Shown here: in pieces, positions 6,353-15,682 of the stretch
How the letters are laid out: each line of letters opens with the position of its first letter
Position numbering within the stretch: position 1 is the stretch's first letter
Assembly (NCBI GenBank): GCA_947627875.1
Contig: CANQXS010000017.1
Span: 1-56,738 of the forward strand
Reading direction: 5' to 3'
Source of the DNA: an uncultured Clostridia bacterium
GTDB lineage: Bacteria; Bacillota; Clostridia; Oscillospirales; Ruminococcaceae
Length of the DNA stretch: 56,738 bases
Notes under the pieces: model-generated
The model's database searches: none
Seen by the model: only the letters and a program-made list of their open reading frames with translations
Told to the model about the DNA's origin: nothing
Translations under genes and position numbers: made by a program

Positions 6353-7775
6353 ATTCCTTTTCGCCGGTCAGCTCTCTGTAGAGCCCCTTATAGAGCTCAG
6401 CCGAGCGCTTCCAGCTGAAATCCTGGCGAAGGGCATAGCTCGTGAGCTTGCCCCACTTCATTCTTTGGTCGTAATATGCGCGGGCGCGGACGGTAGCATC
6501 AAGCATATCGTGGGCGTTATAGGTCTTAAAGGTGAAGCCGTTGCCGCCCGGACCTCCGCAGTCGGTGATGGAGTCTTTCAGGCCGCCGGTCTCGCGGACT
6601 ATCGGGATAGTTCCGTATCTGAGCGACACCATCTGAGCCAAGCCGCAGGGCTCGCTCTGGGAGGGCATCAGGAACATATCCGCTCCGGCATAAATTCTGT
6701 GCGCAAGCGCGGGAATGAAGCCTATAGTGACCGCAACCCTGTCGGGATGGCGGTATGCCATTTCGCGGAAGAAGTCTTCATACTGCTTGTCCCCCGAGCC
6801 GAGTATCACGAATTTGTAGCCGAGATTTATCATATCCTCGAAGACATACTTTATAAGGTCGACGCCCTTATGCCCGACAAGGCGGGTGACGATGCCGATT
6901 ATAGGCTCCTTGCCCTGGGGCAGACCCATCTCCGAGAGAAGCTCCTGCTTGCAGACCGCTTTTCCCGACTTGTCGCTCGCCGAGAAATGAGCCGGAAGCG
7001 CAGGGTCGGTCTCGGGGTTATAAACGTCCTGATCGATACCGTTGAGGAAGCCGGTGAGCTTATAAGTCTTAGTCGAAAGAATGGGGTCGAGACCGTGAGA
7101 GAACCAGGGGTTGAGTATCTCCTGTGCATATGTCGGAGAGACGGTGGTGACCTTGTTTGAGACTTCGATCGCGCCCTTCATAAAGTTGCAGCACTTCTCG
7201 TATTCTAAGATGCCGCGCTTGTCGTCGGGGATGCCGAGGAGGTCGCCGCAGAGCTCCATTCCGTATTTCCCTTGATACTGAATGTTATGTATCGTGAAAA
7301 CGGTCTTTATATTGCCCATTCCCTCGTAATAGCGGTAGAAGATATCGTAATAAACGGGGACGAGCGCGGTCTGCCAGTCGTTGCAGTTGATGATATCGGG
7401 CATAAAGTCTATATGCCTGATGAGCTCGAGGACCGCCCTCGAGAAGAAGGCGAAGCGCTCAGCGTCGTCGAAATGACCGTATATCCCTTGGCGCTTGAAG
7501 TAATATTCGTTGTCCAAAAGATAATACTTCACTCCGTTATGCACGCCCTCGAACACGCCGCAATACTGATTGCGCCAGGCAACGGGGACATAGAAGTTGG
7601 TCTTATATTCGAGGGTATCGCGAAGCTCGCCCGGGATAGTTCCGTAAAGGGGCATTACAACGCGGCAGTCGGCTCCCGACTCGCAAAGGGCGCGGGGCAG
7701 AGAGCCCGCAACGTCGGCAAGACCGCCGGAGGCGATATAGGGAAGCGCTTCACTCGCAGCATACAGAATTTTCAT
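6351..7775 (-). CDS. glgA: Glycogen synthase (ADP-glucose dependent)
   Basis: Transfers glucose from ADP-glucose to the growing alpha-1,4-glucan. At 474 residues it is the usual size of GT5 bacterial glycogen synthases. The N-terminal sugar-nucleotide loop reads SGGLADVAGSLP, the central part has FTIHNIQYQG, and the C-terminal domain has PSQSEPCGLAQM and ETGGLKDSI. The position of the usual Lys of the KxGGL motif holds Ala here. It is the last gene of glgB-glgC-glgD-glgA, 41 bp after glgD. Confidence 0.96.
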   Translation of the reverse strand: MKILYAASEALPYIASGGLADVAGSLPRALCESGADCRVVMPLYGTIPGELRDTLEYKTNFYVPVAWRNQYCGVFEGVHNGVKYYLLDNEYYFKRQGIYGHFDDAERFAFFSRAVLELIRHIDFMPDIINCNDWQTALVPVYYDIFYRYYEGMGNIKTVFTIHNIQYQGKYGMELCGDLLGIPDDKRGILEYEKCCNFMKGAIEVSNKVTTVSPTYAQEILNPWFSHGLDPILSTKTYKLTGFLNGIDQDVYNPETDPALPAHFSASDKSGKAVCKQELLSEMGLPQGKEPIIGIVTRLVGHKGVDLIKYVFEDMINLGYKFVILGSGDKQYEDFFREMAYRHPDRVAVTIGFIPALAHRIYAGADMFLMPSQSEPCGLAQMVSLRYGTIPIVRETGGLKDSITDCGGPGGNGFTFKTYNAHDMLDATVRARAYYDQRMKWGKLTSYALRQDFSWKRSAELYKGLYRELTGEKE

Positions 7776-7816
7776 ATTTACCCTTCCTTTCTGATTTCAA
7801 AGCTAAAGCCGAAGGC

Positions 7817-8947
7817 TTAAAGAGTTCTGCCCTTGGCGATATAGAGCGGGCAGCTCTCGGCGGACGAGATCGTGAGCCCGTCGCCGATGGTGACGTTTTT
7901 ATCGGTTATTACGTTGGCGACGGAGGTATTCTTGCCGACGACGGTGTCCTGCATAAGGATAGCGTTCTTTATTACGCTCCCCTTGCCGACCTTTACGCCG
8001 CGGAAGAGGATCGAATTCTCAACGACGCCCTCTATAACGCAGCCGTTGGCGATGAGCGAATTTTTAACAACGCAGTCGAAGCCGTATTTGGCGGGGGCGT
8101 CGGCGCGGTCCTTGGTGTAAACGGGGCGCTGGCTCTTAACGAGCATCGCGAGGTTGTCGTGGTTCAAAAGCGCCATATTCGCGTCGTAATAGCTCTCGAG
8201 GTCGCATATCCTGCGGAAGAATCCGCTGAATTCGTAAGCCCTTATATCGAGCTCGCTTACCTTGCCCTGCATAACGTCGCGGCTGAGGCTGAATTTTCCG
8301 AGCGATACAAGGTCCTCGACGATGCTTACGAGCAGCGAGACCTTCATAACGTAGATGTTGAGGTCCATAGTTCTTCTGCCTGCCATAGCGCGGTTTATCG
8401 AAACGGTTTCTATCCTGCCGTTTTCTCCCACCTTGAAGCAGGAGGACTTTGCGGTCTGCTCAACGGTGTAGTCGTCGGTGTGGCAGACTGCCGTAATGTC
8501 GGCTCCGCTCGAAATATGGGTCTCGACGAGGTGAGAGAAGTCGGGATTTATAACGAGATCGCAATCCGAAAGAACGGCGTATTCGCAGCCGGTCTTTTTA
8601 ATATATCCGATGCAGCTGTAGAGGGCTTCGAGCTTTCCTCTGAAGAGCCCCGCCTCGCCGTCTCTGCCGTAGGGGGCAAAGAGCATAAGCCCTCCGTCGG
8701 TCCTTGCGAGGTCCCAGGGGCGCGCCGAGCCGATGTGGTCGAGCAGCGACTGATAATTGGAACGGGTGATTATCCCGACCTTCGACATTCCGGAATTGGA
8801 CATTCCCGAAAGCAGAAAATCGACAAGCCTGAAGCGCCCGCCGAACGGAATTGACGCCATTGTTCTTTTTGCGGAAAGCTCGGGGACCGATTCCTCGTGG
8901 GCATTGGCAAAGAGTATGCCCAAAACGTTAGTCATATTATAGCTCAT
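7817..8947 (-). CDS. glgD: GlgD, regulatory-type subunit of ADP-glucose pyrophosphorylase
   Basis: A paralogue of GlgC (376 residues) that in Firmicutes forms a mixed enzyme with GlgC and changes its activity. The fold is the same: an N-terminal nucleotidyltransferase domain and a C-terminal left-handed beta-helix with hexapeptide repeats (IANGCVIEGVVENSILFRGV). The GGxGxRL nucleotide-binding loop of GlgC is missing; the corresponding segment reads NAHEESVPELSAKRTMASIP. This is why GlgD proteins are considered poorly active alone. It sits 18 bp downstream of glgC. Confidence 0.93.
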   Translation of the reverse strand: MSYNMTNVLGILFANAHEESVPELSAKRTMASIPFGGRFRLVDFLLSGMSNSGMSKVGIITRSNYQSLLDHIGSARPWDLARTDGGLMLFAPYGRDGEAGLFRGKLEALYSCIGYIKKTGCEYAVLSDCDLVINPDFSHLVETHISSGADITAVCHTDDYTVEQTAKSSCFKVGENGRIETVSINRAMAGRRTMDLNIYVMKVSLLVSIVEDLVSLGKFSLSRDVMQGKVSELDIRAYEFSGFFRRICDLESYYDANMALLNHDNLAMLVKSQRPVYTKDRADAPAKYGFDCVVKNSLIANGCVIEGVVENSILFRGVKVGKGSVIKNAILMQDTVVGKNTSVANVITDKNVTIGDGLTISSAESCPLYIAKGRTL

Positions 8948-8965
8948 TTTCCTGTCTCCTTTTAC

Positions 8966-10168
8966 TTATATACTCTCGGAAATGATCTGCTTCGGCGCTA
9001 CCTTTGCGCCGTCGCTCACGGTTATGTCCTGACCCACTACGGCAACTCCCCACGCGTCTTTATCCTCAATGGTCTCGGGGGCGGCACCTACATGGGCGTT
9101 TTCGCCTATAACGCTGTTTTCGCCGACTATCGCGTATTCCACAACGGCGCCCTTTTTGACGACCGTTCCGGGGAATAGTACGGAATACTGGACCAGTGCG
9201 CCCTCCTCGATGGTAACGCCGCCCGAAATCACCGAGCTCTCGACTTCGCCGTCGATATAGCAGCCGTTGGTGACCATCGAGCTCTGGATTTTTGCGTTCT
9301 TGCCGATGATATGTGGCGCGGCGGTATCGTTATTCGAGTATATCCTCCAGCTCGTGTCGTAGAGGTCGAGGTCTACGTTGGCGGCTAAGAGCTCCATATT
9401 GGCGTCCCAAAGGCTGTCGATCGTTCCGACGTCCTTCCAGTAGCCGCTGAAGCGGTAGGCAAACACCTTCTCGCCGTTTTCGAGCAGCGCAGGAATGATG
9501 TTCTTGCCGAAGTCCTTGGTAGCGGTCTCGTCCTGCTCGTTCTCTATGAGATACTTTTTAAGGGTCTTGTAGGAGAATATGTAGATGCCCATCGAAGCGA
9601 GGGTCGATTTCGGCTCCTTGGGCTTCTCGACGAAGTCGTATACCGAGCCGTCCTCGTGGGCGAACATTATTCCGAATCTCGAAGCCTCGTGGATAGGAAC
9701 GTCGATGACCGCTATTGTGCATTCCGCGCCCTTTTCCTTGTGGAAGCTGAGCATATCGGAGTAGTCCATCTTATAGATGTGGTCTCCCGAGAGGATAACG
9801 ACATATTCCGGGTCGTAGCGCTCGATAAAGCTGAGGTTCTGATAGATGGCGTTGGCGGTGCCTTCATACCATTGGGCGCCCGACGCCGTCTGATAGGGCG
9901 GCAGGATATGCACTCCCCCGTGGATCCGGTCGAGGTTCCAGGCCTGACCGTTGCCTATGTAGTCGTTGAGGACGAGCGGCTGATACTGCGTTAAAACGCC
10001 GACGGTATCTATGCCGGAATTTACGCAGTTGGAAAGAGGAAAATCGATAATGCGGTATTTTCCTCCGTAGGGTACGGCGGGCTTAGCCACCTTTTTTGTG
10101 AGTGCGTAGAGTCTTGAGCCCTGCCCTCCGGCAAGGAGCATCGCGACACATTCTTTTTTGTTATACAT
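8966..10168 (-). CDS. glgC: Glucose-1-phosphate adenylyltransferase
   Basis: Makes ADP-glucose from ATP and glucose-1-phosphate, the committed step of glycogen synthesis. The 400 residues begin with the nucleotide loop [20 protein letters not shown], followed by [12 protein letters not shown]. The middle has [10 protein letters not shown], which contains the metal-binding Asp, and FVEKPKEP for the sugar phosphate. The C-terminal third is a beta-helix. The gene lies between glgB (16 bp gap) and glgD. Confidence 0.96.
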   Translation of the reverse strand: MYNKKECVAMLLAGGQGSRLYALTKKVAKPAVPYGGKYRIIDFPLSNCVNSGIDTVGVLTQYQPLVLNDYIGNGQAWNLDRIHGGVHILPPYQTASGAQWYEGTANAIYQNLSFIERYDPEYVVILSGDHIYKMDYSDMLSFHKEKGAECTIAVIDVPIHEASRFGIMFAHEDGSVYDFVEKPKEPKSTLASMGIYIFSYKTLKKYLIENEQDETATKDFGKNIIPALLENGEKVFAYRFSGYWKDVGTIDSLWDANMELLAANVDLDLYDTSWRIYSNNDTAAPHIIGKNAKIQSSMVTNGCYIDGEVESSVISGGVTIEEGALVQYSVLFPGTVVKKGAVVEYAIVGENSVIGENAHVGAAPETIEDKDAWGVAVVGQDITVSDGAKVAPKQIISESI

Positions 10169-10184
10169 TTATATCTTCCTTTCT

Positions 10185-12101
10185 CTATGCTCGGTTTTCG
10201 GTTTGCTTCGGCGGTCTGCCGCCCGATTTCCTGATTTTGAAATACATTGTTGACAGCCCGGGTATCTTTACCGATATCGACTGCGGGAAGCCGTGGGAGG
10301 GAATTTTGTTGTCGGATTTCACTGGCTGATTCGCATAGGGCGAGCCGTCGACCGACGAGGTGTTGAACACCTCGGTATAGGTCCCTCTGTAAGGCACTCC
10401 GAAGCGGTAGTCCTCGCGGTCGACCGGCGCGAAGTTGCATACCGCTATTATTTCGTTCCCCTTTCTGTCTATCCTGCGGAATACGATCACGCTCTGGGTG
10501 TAGTCGTCGGCGGAAATCCACTTAAAACCGTCCCACGAATAATCGTCGTTCCACATCGGCGGGTTGTCTGTGTAAAAATGATTGAGGTTCTTCACAAAGG
10601 TCTGAAAATCGCGGTGGGCGGGGAAGTCCTCTATCATAAACCATTCGAGCCCCGACTCGTAGTTCCATTCCCTGAATTGGGCGAATTCCGAACCCATAAA
10701 GAGCATCTTCTTGCCGGGGTGAGCCATCATATAGCCCAAAAACGCCTTGTCGGTCCGCATCTTTTCGGGAACGTCGCGCCCCGACATCTTGTTGACGAGC
10801 GAGCCCTTGCCGTGGACGACCTCGTCGTGGGAAATCGGGAGAATGAAATTCTCGGAGAAAGCGTACATAAACGAAAACGTGAGCTCATTGTGGTTGTAGG
10901 AGCGGAAATACGGGTCGAGCGACATATAGTGCATCATGTCGTTCATCCAGCCCATATTCCATTTGAAGTTGAACCCGAGACCGCCTATCTCTTTAGGTCT
11001 CGTAACGTTCGCCCAGGCGGTCGATTCCTCGGCTATCATAATGGCGTTGGGACAGCGGGAGAACACCGCGGTGTTGAGCATCTGCAAAAATTCAACCGCC
11101 TCGAGGTTTTCCTTTCCGCCGTATTTGTTGGGGCGCCATTCCTTGCGGTCGTAGTCGAGATAGAGCATCGACGCAACGGCGTCGACCCTTATTCCGTCGA
11201 CGTGGAATTTTTCAAACCAATGCAGGGCGCTCGAAATCAGGAAAGAACGGACTTCATTCTTTCCGAAGTCGAACACTCGGGTCCCCCAGCCGGAATGCTC
11301 CATTTTAAGCGGGTCGGAATATTCGTAGCAGGGCGAGCCGTCGAATTCAAACAGCCCCGCGCCGTCCTTCGGGAAGTGAGCAGGGACCCAGTCGAGTATC
11401 ACCGGTATCCCCGCGAGGTGGAACATATCCACCATCTCCATAAAATCGGCGGGAGTGCCGAAGCGGGAAGTCGGCGCAAAGTAGCCTATTACCTGATATC
11501 CCCAGGAGCCGTCGAAGGGGTATTCGGTCAGCGGCATAAACTCGATGTGGGTATATCCCATATCCTTTAAATAGGGGATTATCTCTTCGGCAAATTTTTT
11601 GTAGCTGAAAAAGTTGCCGTCGGGATACTGCTTCCAGGAACCGATATTGACCTCGTAGATGTTCATCGGTCTGTCGTAGGGCGGAGTCGCGTCGCGGCGC
11701 TTCATATAATCGCCGTCGCGCCATTTATACCCCGAAATGTCGAATATCTTGGTGCCGGTCGCGGGCTTTGTCTCCATATGAACTCCGTAAGGGTCCGACT
11801 TCATTCTTACGGTGTTGTCGGCTCCCCTTACGCAGTATTTATAGGTGGTGTATTCGCCGATGTTGCCTATAACGCACTGCCATATCCCGCCGTAGATGCG
11901 TTCGCAGGGGTCTGCCGTCTCGCTCCAATGGTTGAAATCGCCGACGACCGAAACGCTTTGCGCTTTGGGCGCCCATACCCTGAACACATAGCTGCCGTCT
12001 TCTTGGCGGTGGGCTCCGAAGAGCTCTCCCGAGTCGTAATTAGTGCCGGAAAGAAAGCTGTCGATTGCCTCTTTTACTCCGGTTGATATTTCAAAGGACA
12101 T
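10185..12101 (-). CDS. glgB: 1,4-alpha-glucan branching enzyme
   Basis: Introduces alpha-1,6 branches in glycogen. An N-terminal CBM48-like domain (YVFRVWAPKAQSVSVVGDFN) precedes a GH13 barrel with DGIRVDAVASM (nucleophile Asp), MIAEEST (acid Glu) and ISHDEVVHG. A C-terminal beta domain follows. I chose the ATG at 12101, which has GGAGG ten bases upstream, rather than the longer frame to 12137. At 638 residues it has the usual size. It opens the glycogen operon. Confidence 0.95.
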   Translation of the reverse strand: MSFEISTGVKEAIDSFLSGTNYDSGELFGAHRQEDGSYVFRVWAPKAQSVSVVGDFNHWSETADPCERIYGGIWQCVIGNIGEYTTYKYCVRGADNTVRMKSDPYGVHMETKPATGTKIFDISGYKWRDGDYMKRRDATPPYDRPMNIYEVNIGSWKQYPDGNFFSYKKFAEEIIPYLKDMGYTHIEFMPLTEYPFDGSWGYQVIGYFAPTSRFGTPADFMEMVDMFHLAGIPVILDWVPAHFPKDGAGLFEFDGSPCYEYSDPLKMEHSGWGTRVFDFGKNEVRSFLISSALHWFEKFHVDGIRVDAVASMLYLDYDRKEWRPNKYGGKENLEAVEFLQMLNTAVFSRCPNAIMIAEESTAWANVTRPKEIGGLGFNFKWNMGWMNDMMHYMSLDPYFRSYNHNELTFSFMYAFSENFILPISHDEVVHGKGSLVNKMSGRDVPEKMRTDKAFLGYMMAHPGKKMLFMGSEFAQFREWNYESGLEWFMIEDFPAHRDFQTFVKNLNHFYTDNPPMWNDDYSWDGFKWISADDYTQSVIVFRRIDRKGNEIIAVCNFAPVDREDYRFGVPYRGTYTEVFNTSSVDGSPYANQPVKSDNKIPSHGFPQSISVKIPGLSTMYFKIRKSGGRPPKQTENRA

Positions 12102-12143
12102 ATAAAATCTGCCTCCTGTCTGCCCATAATTATGCACACTGAT

Positions 12144-12172
12144 ATTGTATCAAAAATCGGAAAATAATGCAA
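12144..12172 (-). promoter_or_regulatory. Promoter of the glycogen operon
   Basis: Minus-strand TTGCAT (12167-12172), 17 bp, TACAAT (12144-12149), about 40 bases before the glgB start. Confidence 0.7.
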
Positions 12173-12242
12173 CAGGTTTTTGTCAATTTCTTAGAAAATC
12201 CACATTTTTAACATATCGCTTTTGTACAAAATGCAGACAAAA

Positions 12243-14408
12243 TTAAGCCGTTCTCTTCGCTATTCTCACTACCGTGACCGAAATATCGTCCTTCGGGGGC
12301 TCTTTTCCGCCTGCGGCGCGCTCCAAAAGCTCCGCCGCGAGTTCCGAGGGAGGCAGCTCGCCGCCGCTGCCGAGGGCTTCCGAGCATTCCTCCGGCGTGA
12401 GGTCGGCGCCGTCTGTCATCATAACGAGCGAGGCGCTGTTCTTAACAAAGAACCTGTGGACCTTTATGTCGCAGCCGCCGAGTATCCCAACGGGATAGCC
12501 TCCCGCGCGGAGCCAAGAGCGCGAGCCGTCGCTTATAAGAAGACTGCGGCAGCCTCCCGCCTTATAAACCTCCGCGGCTCCAGTAGAGCGGTCGAGCCGC
12601 AAAAGGTCGAGGGTCGCAAAGCTCTCGTCGGGCGCGGCGGAGGTTATAACGAGCGAGCTCAGCCTTATCGCGGTATCGACGGAGTAGCCCGCGATTATCA
12701 GCTTTCTGAGAAGGTCGGCGAGCATAAGCGACACCGCCCTTGCGGGGCTCCCTACGCCCATTCCGTCGGAGAGGAGCGCATAGCTGTATTTTCCCGCGTC
12801 GAACGCCAAGGAGACGTCGCCCGAAGCGTCGCTCCTTGCCGAGAGCTGGCAGCCTCCCGCCTCGAATATGTATTCCGACTTCGGCGTGAACCGCAGTATG
12901 AGCCCGCAGCCTATTTCGCTCCGCTCCGGCTTTGAATAAACCGCGCCGGTAACAGCCTCGGCAAGGAGCGCGAGCTTCGGCTCGTTTATCCTTGCGGACT
13001 CGGCAAAGGCTATCTCAACTCCGCCGTCACGGAAGACGGAGCAGCGAATGAACCTTACGTCGGACCTTTTGAGCGACCGCGCAAGCCTTTCGGAGAGCCG
13101 CCTGTCGGCAGAGACCGACCTCATAACCGCGTTTTCTGCGTCGGAGACGGCGTATTCGAGCGCGGTGAGCATCTGTGAGCAGAGCGCAGCCGAGTTTTTT
13201 CGCTCCGACTCGCGGCTTAAAATATAGTCCCTGCGGCGGGCGGTCTCGCGGCTCACTCTGCTTATATCCGATATCCTTGCGCAGTCGGGGAGCTCTTTGA
13301 AAAGCTCCTCTTCGCCGAATGCGCCGAGGCTGTCGAGCTTTAAAATCGCCACTCCCCCATTTTCAAAACAGGCGGAATTTTTCGGGCAGCCGATGCATAC
13401 CTTCGAGTATACGGCGTCGCTGAGCTTTCTCGCGGGCGAGGGCTTGAGGCGGGCTATCCCGCCGACGCGCTCCGAAATGTCGCGAGCGGCGGCTCCGAGG
13501 GCTTCTGCACGAAAAGAGCGGGGCAAAGAGGGCTCGGAGGCAAAAATGTCCTCCGAAAATCGCAGGACGCGTTTATATGTGAGCGCAAAAGCGGCGGCTC
13601 CTGCGGCAAGACCCATAATAAACCCCGCGCCCGCCCCCGAGACGAGCGAAAGCGGCAGCGAAATTGCAAAAAACACCGCAGACGCCCGAAGCGGGCTGTC
13701 GAAGGCGGGGAGCGAGGATATTATCGCGGGAAGCCCGAGCAGCGCGAACCGAGTAAAGCCGTCGGGCGTTGAGAGAGCGGCTCCGAAAGCGCATACCGTC
13801 GCTGCGGCAGCAGAAGCTCCAGAGCCGAAGCGAAGCGCAGAAAAGAGGACTGTGTATGCCGCGGCAGCCCCTCCGAACGAGAAATCCCCTTCCGAAGGGC
13901 AGAGCGCGCAAACCGAAAGTCCGCAGGCAATAAAAAGCAGCGCGGGAGGGATCCTGCTCGCTGAGCTCCAGAGAGAAATGACCTCTCCCGAAACGGCGCA
14001 GGCAAAAAACAGCACCGTAGCCAATGCCGCCGAGCGCAGCAGCCCCGAAACGCCGTCGGCATAAAAGGCGCAGAGCGCCGACGAAAAGATCATATAAACC
14101 GACGCCGAGAGCGCGGCTGAGGTGAACCCGCGCCGCCTTGCTCCGAGCCCTTTTGAGCCTGTCCTTACGGCAAGAGCCGCGGCTCCGGCGGCAGCGGTGG
14201 GGATAATTCGGAACGACGAGGCGAACGCCCCCGAAACGGTCGCCCCGAAAAGCGCCGAAGCTCCGTAAAACGGCGGCAGCACTGCCGAAAGCACCGCCGA
14301 AAGCGGCGACGGGAAGGAAAACACCGCCCCGCGCGCGGCTATTCCCCCGAGAGCGGCGCAGACAGCCGCAAGAGCGGTCTTTTTGAGCGAAAGCTTTATC
14401 TTTTTCAT
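12243..14408 (-). CDS. spoIIE: Stage II sporulation protein E, PP2C-type phosphatase
   Basis: SpoIIE dephosphorylates the anti-anti-sigma factor SpoIIAA and so activates sigma-F in the forespore; it also helps polar division. The protein has 721 residues. The first 280 or so are about ten hydrophobic membrane segments rich in Ala and Ser. A central segment holds the Cys cluster CIGCPKNSAC near residue 340. The last 220 residues are the PP2C domain with LLSDGMGVGSPARAVS and MMTDGADLT. It is monocistronic here. Its presence is the clearest sign that the organism sporulates. Confidence 0.95.
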   Translation of the reverse strand: MKKIKLSLKKTALAAVCAALGGIAARGAVFSFPSPLSAVLSAVLPPFYGASALFGATVSGAFASSFRIIPTAAAGAAALAVRTGSKGLGARRRGFTSAALSASVYMIFSSALCAFYADGVSGLLRSAALATVLFFACAVSGEVISLWSSASRIPPALLFIACGLSVCALCPSEGDFSFGGAAAAYTVLFSALRFGSGASAAAATVCAFGAALSTPDGFTRFALLGLPAIISSLPAFDSPLRASAVFFAISLPLSLVSGAGAGFIMGLAAGAAAFALTYKRVLRFSEDIFASEPSLPRSFRAEALGAAARDISERVGGIARLKPSPARKLSDAVYSKVCIGCPKNSACFENGGVAILKLDSLGAFGEEELFKELPDCARISDISRVSRETARRRDYILSRESERKNSAALCSQMLTALEYAVSDAENAVMRSVSADRRLSERLARSLKRSDVRFIRCSVFRDGGVEIAFAESARINEPKLALLAEAVTGAVYSKPERSEIGCGLILRFTPKSEYIFEAGGCQLSARSDASGDVSLAFDAGKYSYALLSDGMGVGSPARAVSLMLADLLRKLIIAGYSVDTAIRLSSLVITSAAPDESFATLDLLRLDRSTGAAEVYKAGGCRSLLISDGSRSWLRAGGYPVGILGGCDIKVHRFFVKNSASLVMMTDGADLTPEECSEALGSGGELPPSELAAELLERAAGGKEPPKDDISVTVVRIAKRTA

Positions 14409-14490
14409 TTTTTACGTCCTTTCTTCGTGATGTCGTACACACATTACATTACCACGGAGAAAGGGCGGAATTTGTCCGAATCGGAAGTCA

Positions 14491-14510
14491 AAAAAAGCCC
14501 TCTCGGGCAT
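14491..14510 (-). terminator. Terminator facing spoIIE from upstream
   Basis: On the minus strand GCCC-GAGA-GGGC is followed by seven T residues. It stands between the rubrerythrin promoter region and spoIIE and would stop antisense read-through from the right. Confidence 0.7.
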
Positions 14511-14511
14511 A

Positions 14512-14540
14512 TTGACTTTGCCCGCTCATCCTGATATAAT
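14512..14540 (+). promoter_or_regulatory. Promoter of rubrerythrin
   Basis: TTGACT (14512-14517), 17 bp, TATAAT (14535-14540), about 50 bases before the start codon. Confidence 0.85.
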
Positions 14541-14590
14541 ATTCTTGACGGGAGACCGTAAATCAGACTAAAATGTAAGGAGAGATAACT

Positions 14591-15124
14591 ATGGAACTCA
14601 AAGGAACGAAAACCGAAAAGAACCTTTTGACGGCTTTTGCCGGCGAATCTCAGGCGAGAAACAAATATACATATTTCGCCTCGGTCGCCAAGAAAGAGGG
14701 CTATGAGCAGATAGCCGAGATCTTCCTCAAGACCGCCGACAACGAAAAGGAGCACGCCAAGATGTGGTTCAAGGCTCTCGGCGAGCTCGGCACCACCGCC
14801 GAAAACCTTGCCGCCGCTGCCGCCGGCGAAAACTATGAGTGGACCGATATGTACGATACCTTCGCCAAAGAAGCGGAGGAGGAGGGCTTTAAGGAGCTCG
14901 CCTATAAGTTCAGGGCTGTAGCCGCCATCGAAAAGTCTCACGAAGAGAGATACCGCGCGCTTCTCAACAACGTTGAAATGCAGAAGGTATTTGAAAAGTC
15001 GGAGGAGACTATGTGGGAATGCCGCAACTGCGGTCATCTTGTCATCGGCAAGAAGGCTCCCGCCGTCTGCCCCGTCTGCGCCCATCCTCAGAGCTTCTTC
15101 GAGGTCCGCAAGGAAAACTACTGA
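14591..15124 (+). CDS. rbr: Rubrerythrin
   Basis: A di-iron peroxidase that protects anaerobes against hydrogen peroxide, taking electrons through its own rubredoxin iron. The 177 residues comprise a four-helix ferritin-like domain with [19 protein letters not shown] and IEKSHEERY supplying the iron ligands. A C-terminal rubredoxin-like knuckle follows, with CRNCG and CPVC. The ribosome binding site AAGGAG and the strong promoter fit high expression. It is a single-gene unit. Confidence 0.95.
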   Translation: MELKGTKTEKNLLTAFAGESQARNKYTYFASVAKKEGYEQIAEIFLKTADNEKEHAKMWFKALGELGTTAENLAAAAAGENYEWTDMYDTFAKEAEEEGFKELAYKFRAVAAIEKSHEERYRALLNNVEMQKVFEKSEETMWECRNCGHLVIGKKAPAVCPVCAHPQSFFEVRKENY

Positions 15125-15148
15125 TATCTTTAATATCGGGTACTAAGC

Positions 15149-15180
15149 AAAAGCCGCAGTTTCCTGCGGCTTTGTTTTTT
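15149..15180 (+). terminator. Terminator of rubrerythrin
   Basis: AAAGCCGCA/TGCGGCTTT with a six-base loop, then a T-run. It also touches the stop codon of the converging gene at 15179. Confidence 0.85.
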
Positions 15181-15583
15181 ACTTTATCGCCCTTACGGCG
15201 CCGTAATCGCTCAGCTTTAAAGCGATCCTCTGGGCGACGAGGGCTATGAATTCCGAGTTGGTGGGCTTTCCCCTGTCGGCGCTTATCGTCATTCCGAAAT
15301 AGGCGTTAAGAACGTCGGGGTCGCCTCGGTTGAAGGCGATTTCTATGGCGTTGCGTATCGAGCGCTCAATTATCTGGGGCGGACGTGAAAATTCCGCGCC
15401 GACCTCGGGATAGAGCCGCTTCGTTACCGCGCGAAGGCAGCTTCTGTCGTAAACAACGCGAGTTATCGCGCTGACAAGGTAGTCGTAGCCGTTGAGATGC
15501 GCCGGCACGCCGAGAAGAAAAAGCGTGTCGCAGATTTCGCAGTAAAGTCTTCTTCCGTCAAATTCCGACCCTATATACGCCAT
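15179..15583 (-). CDS. Stand-alone Spo0A-type DNA-binding domain protein
   Basis: The 134 residues match the C-terminal DNA-binding (sigma-factor-contact) domain of the sporulation master regulator Spo0A. Visible are LLGVPAHLNGYDYL, LYPEVGAEF, the recognition-helix region RPPQIIERSIRNAIEIAF, and the signature KPTNSEFIALVAQR. The phosphate-accepting receiver domain of true Spo0A is absent, and no frame upstream could supply it. It could bind 0A boxes without phosphorylation. A perfect 0A box lies about 55 bases upstream of its start codon. The gene is oriented with its minus-strand neighbours and converges on rubrerythrin. Confidence 0.85.
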   Translation of the reverse strand: MAYIGSEFDGRRLYCEICDTLFLLGVPAHLNGYDYLVSAITRVVYDRSCLRAVTKRLYPEVGAEFSRPPQIIERSIRNAIEIAFNRGDPDVLNAYFGMTISADRGKPTNSEFIALVAQRIALKLSDYGAVRAIK

Positions 15584-15637
15584 AAAAGCCCGTCTCCTTC
15601 TTTTTTCTTCAATTTACCATAAAAATCCGCAGTAAGC

Positions 15638-15644
15638 TGTCGAA
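15638..15644 (+). promoter_or_regulatory. 0A box (Spo0A binding site)
   Basis: TGTCGAA is an exact match to the core Spo0A site. It lies in the short space between the two Spo0A-type genes, in the leader of the gene at 15179-15583. Confidence 0.55.
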
Positions 15645-15682
15645 AAATGTAGAAATATAAAATTTGTTGCAATGCACAAATC

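Noticed and set aside
10293-11570. Open frame of 425 codons on the plus strand
   Set aside because: It is antisense to glgB, whose motifs and length are certain.
14430-14436. 0A-box-like TGTCGTA upstream of spoIIE
   Set aside because: It has one mismatch to the core site and no second copy nearby, so it is too weak to claim although spoIIE is under Spo0A in Bacillus.
13573-14442. Arg-rich open frame in another frame of spoIIE
   Set aside because: The composition is typical of an out-of-frame reading of Ala/Ser-rich membrane segments, and spoIIE is well supported.
14444-15085. Open frame of 213 codons on the minus strand
   Set aside because: It is fully antisense to rubrerythrin, which has a promoter, ribosome site and all motifs.
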